From the NCBI GenBank assembly GCA_963693305.1, contig OY855910.1, forward strand, positions 16,412,862 to 16,476,861: a stretch of DNA of 64,000 bases, in the 5' to 3' direction. The notes under the pieces are model-generated. The model saw only the letters and a program-made list of their open reading frames with translations, was not told the DNA's origin and ran no database searches. Below are positions 58,190 to 64,000 of the stretch, piece after piece. Position 1 is the first letter of the stretch. Every line of letters begins with the position of its first letter. The translations under genes and the position numbers were made by a program. The DNA comes from Meandrina meandrites. Lineage: Eukaryota; Cnidaria; Anthozoa; Scleractinia; Meandrinidae.

Positions 58190-59534
58190 CTTTGAAGGCG
58201 TTCTGTCGGTTAAAACTATTAGCAGCGAATATCCTTTTGTGCCTTTTAAACATCACCTGCCTCTGACAGAAACCAGGCAGATATGTTGATTAAAATCAAC
58301 AAAGGTAAAGACAAATAAATATCAAATGGAATAAATGAAGCCCTTTTCGTATTTTTGCTGCGCAGCTGAGAGCATTTCGACCTTTACATGACCTTTATAA
58401 ACAGAAAATAAAACGCTGACACAAAAAGAAGAAAGTCGAAATGAGGAAAAAAAGCCCGAAGAAGAATAGAGAGTTGTTTGGATTTGACATCTATCTTTAG
58501 GAGTCTACATCCAGTTTACAGGTTTCTTATTTGCTTTCGTTTGCTTTCTTTATCGCACTGTTTCTCTTTCGTGGGTAAATAGAACGGACCTTCTAGCAGT
58601 TTAACTTTTTTTCGCGGACACTGAACGTTGGCAAATTATAAATCGCCTCGATTATGATAATTTGAAATATAATATAAAGTCAGCTCGACAGCTTTTTGCT
58701 TTCACTGTTTATTTTTAATATTGCTTTTGATGGTGGATCGTTAATGATATGGACATATTTTATGTGGATGTCATTTTTTTTTGGTGTGCGAGTGTGTGGT
58801 GATTCAGAAGCACTTCCCATTCGACAACAAAACGTTTTAGTAACTTGTGCATGACGATTACAAATAATGGGTTCTTGACAAAATTCAGTACGTTATCTGC
58901 TTTTTATGTAATTTTAGCGGTCCGCATACGTTGTTCAGTAGAAGGCTATCATTATGTTCTTGCCAGCTGCTCACGTCAGTTATTTATACAGCGTACTTAT
59001 TTCAAGTAATTAATAATGTAAAAAGACTGCGTTTAATCTAAATACGTATATATTACCATATAGTCAGAGTCCAAGAAGGTAAATATTGTCATACGGGTGA
59101 TTAAAGACCGCAAAGCGGGAGTCCGATTTGTTAATCACGGGTATGATTTCAGACCGAATCCTGACGGCGCACGAAGTGCTGTTGGCAATAAAACATAAGA
59201 AAAACAAATTTCGTTTTAAAAACAAGTTTGATCTTTTTGAGAAATAAAATGAGGACACCAGTTGAGGTTTTTTGAAACCCATTTTTAAAACCGCATCTTT
59301 AACATAACCCAATTCCTCACACACGGCGCGAAAATAACGAATCAGCTTCAAAAATTCTGTCGTAGTTTTAATTAAAGGCAAAAAATAAATGAAACTTGTT
59401 TAAGCACTTTGTAAAGATTTTCGAAATAAAGACATCCTGGGCGTTTGCAGTCAGCTCAAAAGTTCTGCCTTGAATGTGAAAAGTTCTCCCGGTCTAAATG
59501 ATCGAAAAGCCAGTGAAGCATATTGATTCGAACT
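58190..59534. other. Intergenic, nothing recognised
   Basis: AT-rich sequence beyond segmental unit B. A 105-codon minus-strand frame at 59064-59381 has no recognisable domain. Confidence 0.5.
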
Positions 59535-60258
59535 CAGAATTCATGAATTCACGCAATCGCATGCAACGTTTTCATACACATCCGATAGTCCCTTTGTTGT
59601 GGTCTTCCATGACAGATAAGCCGGATTACAAGAATAAAAGGGAGAGTCACGGCTTTTTCGAAACATGCAACACTAAAATCTAAAATCTGTTGGAACGTAA
59701 ATGAAAACTGGTGTCTGTAAAACCCGAACACCAAAAATTTTTCAACAAAGATAATAAAAAAAAATACAAAATAAATAAAAATAAATGAAATAAAAATATT
59801 AATTAAATAAATATTTTACAAAGCTGAACTGGGCCATACTCATTGCTAAAAATTACACAATCAGAATTTAAAAAATTGACTTAACTGAAGGGTTTCGAAG
59901 ATTCTTACGGAAAGTTCCGAAGTTGTCCGAGGATTTACGAGAACGACTCGAACACTTCCAAACACTTAAAACAAGCTTCCGAGTATTTTCGAATTCTCTT
60001 GTCTGAACAGTTCATTCGAATAATAAAAATACGCGCTCGTTATAAGAACGCACGATAATTCGGAAGAGGAAGGCGCAAAATTTAATACAGTGAGCTACAG
60101 CAAGCAAATGGACCCAAGCTCTCACAATGCCAACTGCAGAAAAGTTAACAACTTACAACTGTCACTAACGAATGGCGACTTTGCACATTTCTTTAATGAT
60201 GGTTAGCTGAGAATTGCCAAACAAACATAAACCATCACTATTCCCTAATTTATGCTAA

Positions 60259-60449
60259 GGGCGCGTTCGTTTGGGAATATTCTGGAATAAGAATATATTC
60301 TGGAATATATTCCGGCTATTCTGCTCCTGGGAGCAGAATAGCCGGAATGGAAATCCAAGTATTCCGGAATAGGAAAAGCAGCCAAACGAACGCTAACTTG
60401 TATTATTCCAATTATTCCTATTCCGAATTGATCCCAAATGAACGCGCCC
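60259..60449. mobile_element. Harbinger-like MITE (191 bp)
   Basis: Inverted ends GGGCGCGTTCGTTTGGGA and TCCCAAATGAACGCGCCC (one mismatch) flanked by TAA on both sides, the target preference of PIF/Harbinger elements. The middle is a perfect palindrome near 60320-60357 (TTCCGGCTATTCTGCTCC then its complement). Nested in the 59535-61346 element. Confidence 0.87.
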
Positions 60450-60704
60450 TAAGTAAGGTCTTGATTTACCAACAAGCGAGTGCACGCTTGCGCAAACTAA
60501 TGGTTAATATAAACACAGAATTCCGATTTTCGGACTAAAAATAAACAGTAAGAGAAATCAGTTGGTATGGCTTCACAACGGAACACCAAAAAATTTACTA
60601 AAAAAGATTATAATTACTAAATTAAGATTAATCAACCTTACAATCTACAATATGATTCTAAATTTTAGCGGTATAATAACTGTTCATCAAAAATCAATAA
60701 GTTA

Positions 60705-60740
60705 GAGCCACCTTAAATTTCCCAAAATTTAAGGTGGCTC
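60705..60740. repeat. Perfect hairpin
   Basis: GAGCCACCTTAAATT and AATTTAAGGTGGCTC form a perfect 15-bp stem with a 6-base loop. Confidence 0.93.
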
Positions 60741-61346
60741 TGAAACCGCTAGATAGAAATTTTTTGACTTTTCAAAAAGTTGCATCTTAACATGCTCATC
60801 ATTATTCAATAATAAAAAATGGGGGTCACCGTACTTGTTTTTGAGTTATGAGCACTTAAAGGCAAAATTAAGGGTGTTTTTAACGGGTTAAACTGTTGCT
60901 GTGGTACCTAATGATGTCATGAAAATGGCTACAACTTGTTCAGCAATGATTTGACAATTGTTTGATATCATTGTTGTAACAGCAACTGATAACACGATTT
61001 GTAGTACTGACCCATCAGAGTTTAAGAACTGGAAACCATTGTGAGCCTCCTTAATATTTTTATTTCATTTATTTGAATTTATTTTGTATTTTTTATTATC
61101 TGTACTGAAAAATTTTGGTGTTCCGGCGGCTTCCGGGCTGTTCCTGGTTTTACAGACACCCCGTTCTCGGAGTCGTTTTCATTTACATTTCCACAGATTT
61201 AAGATTTTAGTGTTCCATGTTTCGAAAAAGCCGTAACTCTCCCTTTTATTTTTATAATCCGGCTTATCTGTCTTGGAAGACCACGACAAAGTTACTATTG
61301 GATGTGTATGAAAACGTAGCATGCGACTGCATGAATTCATGAATTT

Positions 61347-63359
61347 TGTTTATTATCAGTGTTGGAAAAAAATTGGCGTTCCGGGGTTTTCCGGGTGTGT
61401 TCAAGGGGTGTTCCGGGGCTTACAGACACCCCCGAGAACGCGAAGATATTCTGATCATTCGCTCGTTAGATAACGTGATGTGAGACCCAACGACAACAAC
61501 AAAACAAGAAAATGGTAGCTACATCAACTTCCACAGGAGCCTTCTGTTTTTACTCGTGACCAACCATATTGAAAACTTCGACAAGTTGGTTAACATTTCA
61601 CTGCTACTTGAATGGATGCACGTCAACTCGCCCCCTCGCACGGTCGTCCCAAGTTACGTCGCCCCCGATTTCAAAGTATCCGCTAACCATGGTTTTCACT
61701 ACCGTGCAGCGAGGCTAGCGGCAGTGTGCTTCTTAACCGAGCTCCGAATAACAAGTCTATTAACGACAACAATGCATGGAAAACATCCAAACAATTGCAA
61801 ACCATTAGCAGACTTACAGTACTGTTGTGAGACTTGATATATTCCACGGAATACTTGTAATGTGATCGGCAGCTTCCAGCACATATTGCTGTGGTGGTCC
61901 TTCTGTAGTGTAACATGTACAACCCACTGGACAATCTAGGCAAACCAATAAGAAAAAAATACCTTAAAAAACATCTTGCTTTCTGTTAAAAAAGCTTCCA
62001 CCTAAAGGGACTATGTAACGGCTGAGTTAAGTATATATTATTAAACTTTAGCAAATACTCGCTTTCAAACTTAATGTTGCGAAGAAACTTTTTCTATGGA
62101 TCTCAATGACAAAACCATACCTTCATTACAACCAATTGTGTCTCCCGGGCCGGTTAAAATTTAAAGTTACAAACAAACGAGATTAGCTTTGAAAACTGCT
62201 CAGCCTAACAGTATTTCAAAAACCCATGCATATCGTAACCGTTTCCATCTGCATCCAATTTTGTTCCATCCGTAACTTCTTTTGTGTTTCCTTGATATTG
62301 AAATGTTCCTTGACTGTTCCAAGTGGTTATTTTAATATTTCAACCAATTTGGTTGCCATTTACTGATGCCTAAATTTGGCTAAAATTTGTTTTTGCCACC
62401 TGTGAAATATTCATACAACCTCTCCTGCTTATTTGTTGGTCTTTGAAGTTGACGAGGGAACAGTTCCAACTGATTGGCTCCGGATCAAAAATCGGACCGG
62501 ATAGGCTTTTCGTTCACACGGGAAATGCTCTCTGTAGCACCTATCCGGTTCGATCTGGTCCAATTCTTCGTCCTGTAAAAAACAGGTCCCATTTTGGGAC
62601 CGTTCTGGTCCTAAACTGGAGCGACGCCGTGTGAACATCTAGATCAGTCTGTCTAGGAACCAGCTGCACAATGTTAGCTATGTTAGTAGGGATTTCTCCC
62701 AAATGAAACCGTGTCTTCTGCGTATGGCTGACTAGTAGACTGTTGCTGTGGTCGTGGCATTGAAAGCGGAACGATGAACAGAAGCTTATAAAGGAACGGT
62801 CCCGAGTGAACAGACCTAGGGCCCGTTTTTCAGAAGGTCTCGAAAATTTTTCGCATCCGGAAGCCAAAGCCAACACTCAAACCTTATGAGCTGTTTTTAG
62901 AATTCCAGAATTTTTTCACTGACTATGAACAGATGTTCCCTTCATATAAAATTTCAGTCCTATACACTTCTCTATTTTAAGATACAGATAAGCGTTTCGG
63001 ACAGGATACATTTGGGACTGGCCCCTTATGAACGGTACCTTGATCTTGTTAGTCGTGTTAAAAATCTAATGTTAAAGGTAATTAATATTTATTAACAAAG
63101 ACGAAAACTAGTTCGTTCGATCTTCAATAAGCAATAAAATCACAAACGAATATTTTACAGATAATTCATAGTGAAGGTTTACGCAGTCTGCAAAACCTTT
63201 TGAGCCCTAACAAGAGCAATCACAGAGCTCTGTATGTGTCCGTTGAACAGTGGGTCGTTCGTTTATGATACACATGACTGAAGAAACGTTGACCATGTGA
63301 GCAGCGTATACTAAGAACGATAAGACCGAATGGGATTCTGAATAGACAACATTGGTTAC
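61347..63359. other. Intergenic, little recognised
   Basis: Short open frames on both strands near 61556-61943 overlap each other without domains. A diverged inverted-repeat-like stretch occurs near 62470-62640 (CCGGATAGGCTTTTCGTTCA against reverse pieces), not resolved. Confidence 0.4.
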
Positions 63360-63723
63360 CTTAAAAATATTCCTTTTATTGATAATCAATTGGAGCCTTA
63401 AGAGCATGATTTCTGCAACCTGTCCTATTATCATGTTCATTTTGTCACAGACGAAGATTCCTTTCTTCGTATTTCCCAGTAAACATTTATGCTTTTCATG
63501 GGTCAATGTTTCTTTAATCAGGTGTATATTGAAAGCGCAGTAACCGACGTTAAAGAGAAAAGCAGCGATTGTTGTGATGTACAAAATTAGTTTCAAATTA
63601 AAGGAAACCAGAGAATCCCAATGAAGTAATAACAAACGTTTTCTTTGTAATTTGCCTACACCGTTCTCAATCTTAAGCAGCGTCTTTCCTTTTTTCCACG
63701 ATGCACTCTCTGTGACTTTGCTC
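63360..63723 (-). CDS. Probable internal exon of an unidentified membrane protein
   Basis: An open stretch bounded on the minus strand by AACAAG before GAGCAAAG and by AAG then GTAACC, so it reads as one spliced exon. It encodes a hydrophobic segment (LKLILYITTIAAFLFNVGYC) followed by a cysteine-containing loop (HKCLLGNTKKGIFVC) and a second amphipathic helix (IGQVAEIMLLRLQLI). No family recognised; neighbouring exons lie to the right of, or were not found in, the window. Confidence 0.35.
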
Positions 63724-64000
63724 CTTGTTATTATTAAGTAAAGAAGTGTAAATTGAAGCTGTTCGAAACTGCAACTAGTTGGGGATAGAAAAAAGTGGTA
63801 ACGGCAAGACTGCAAAGAAATCTTTTAAATTTCGCTTCCATTTCACAATTGTGGATTTGCACATGTTTTCTATCTCTTTTAGAAAACACCACTCATTTAT
63901 TTTGATCATCAAAATGAATTTCTCCTAGCTCACGCCATCATCACGTCAATAGCTCGTGCTGGTTCTGTGTTTCCATTGAGTTACGGAAGTAGGGCTTTCA

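Larger units (their letters stand above)
54880..58190 (-). repeat. Segmental duplication unit B (receptor plus 3' flank)
   Basis: Collinear with 38690-41330. Longer by about 0.8 kb between the secreted ORF and the receptor, partly explained by the MITE at 55657-56007. Confidence 0.85.
59535..61346. mobile_element. Long-inverted-repeat element (1.8 kb)
   Basis: The left arm (59535-59811) and right arm (61048-61346) are imperfect reverse complements. Matching pieces are GCATGCAACGTTTTCATACA, TCCGGCTTATCTGT (as ACAGATAAGCCGGA) and ACACCAAAAATTTTTCA. The interior is non-coding and holds a Harbinger-like MITE and a short hairpin. A second CCGGGGTTTTCCGGG-type block follows at 61380-61430. Confidence 0.78.

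Overview
This looks like nuclear DNA of a cnidarian, most likely an anthozoan such as a stony coral. The evidence is AT-rich sequence, many short exons with GT-AG introns, dense small DNA transposons (MITEs), a tRNA-derived SINE, non-LTR retrotransposons, a Crypton-like tyrosine recombinase, and animal-only genes (an intraflagellar transport subunit, a leucine-rich-repeat relaxin-type receptor, rhodopsin-class receptors). The species is an inference; no rRNA or mitochondrial marker is present.

Region 1 (1-22.4 kb, minus strand) is the 5' half of the ciliary gene WDR19/IFT144. Thirty-one coding exons were joined by hand. All splice sites are GT-AG and every phase agrees, giving about 737 codons from the start at 22408 to the left edge. 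The introns carry a SINE, at least seven MITE-like inverted-repeat elements (one inserted into another) and many TACATGTA palindromes. An X-box-like (RFX-type) sequence lies about 100 bp inside intron 1.

Region 2 (22.5-28 kb) is mostly intergenic. It holds an orphan fibronectin type II module, a weakly zinc-finger-like decayed ORF, a SINE fragment, a 5'-truncated non-LTR retrotransposon and a 118-bp ATT microsatellite.

Region 3 (28.1-37.1 kb, minus strand) is an LGR/RXFP-like receptor: seven leucine-rich-repeat exons with identical phase, then two exons for the seven-helix domain. Its introns hold microsatellites, a MITE of the same family as one in WDR19, and an L1/Tx1-like LINE 3' end. The N-terminus was not found.

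Region 4 (37.9-42 kb and 54.9-58.2 kb, minus strand) is a small cluster of one rhodopsin-class GPCR family: two intact single-exon paralogues (40051-41187 and 56926-58059), a decayed third copy (37.9-38.2 kb) and a duplicated 5' flank with no gene (41.6-42.0 kb). The two intact genes lie in a segmental duplication that also carries a small secreted-protein ORF 3' of each receptor: intact at 55232-55516, broken at about 39.5 kb.

Region 5 (42.0-53.6 kb) separates the two receptor units and looks like a composite mobile element. Its outer ends are inverted repeats merging into arrays of an about 10-bp unit (GAATAGTCGC). Long palindromes sit beside three of the four arrays. It contains a Crypton-like tyrosine recombinase gene (catalytic R, HxxR, GH and Y all present, but a frameshift upstream) and, just 3' of it, a 5.3-kb element with 38-bp terminal inverted repeats, TTAA-like flanks and subterminal palindromic repeats.

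Region 6 (53.6-64 kb, outside the receptor unit) holds a 409-bp foldback element, an hAT-like and a Harbinger-like MITE, a 1.8-kb long-inverted-repeat element and one unidentified membrane-protein exon near the right edge.
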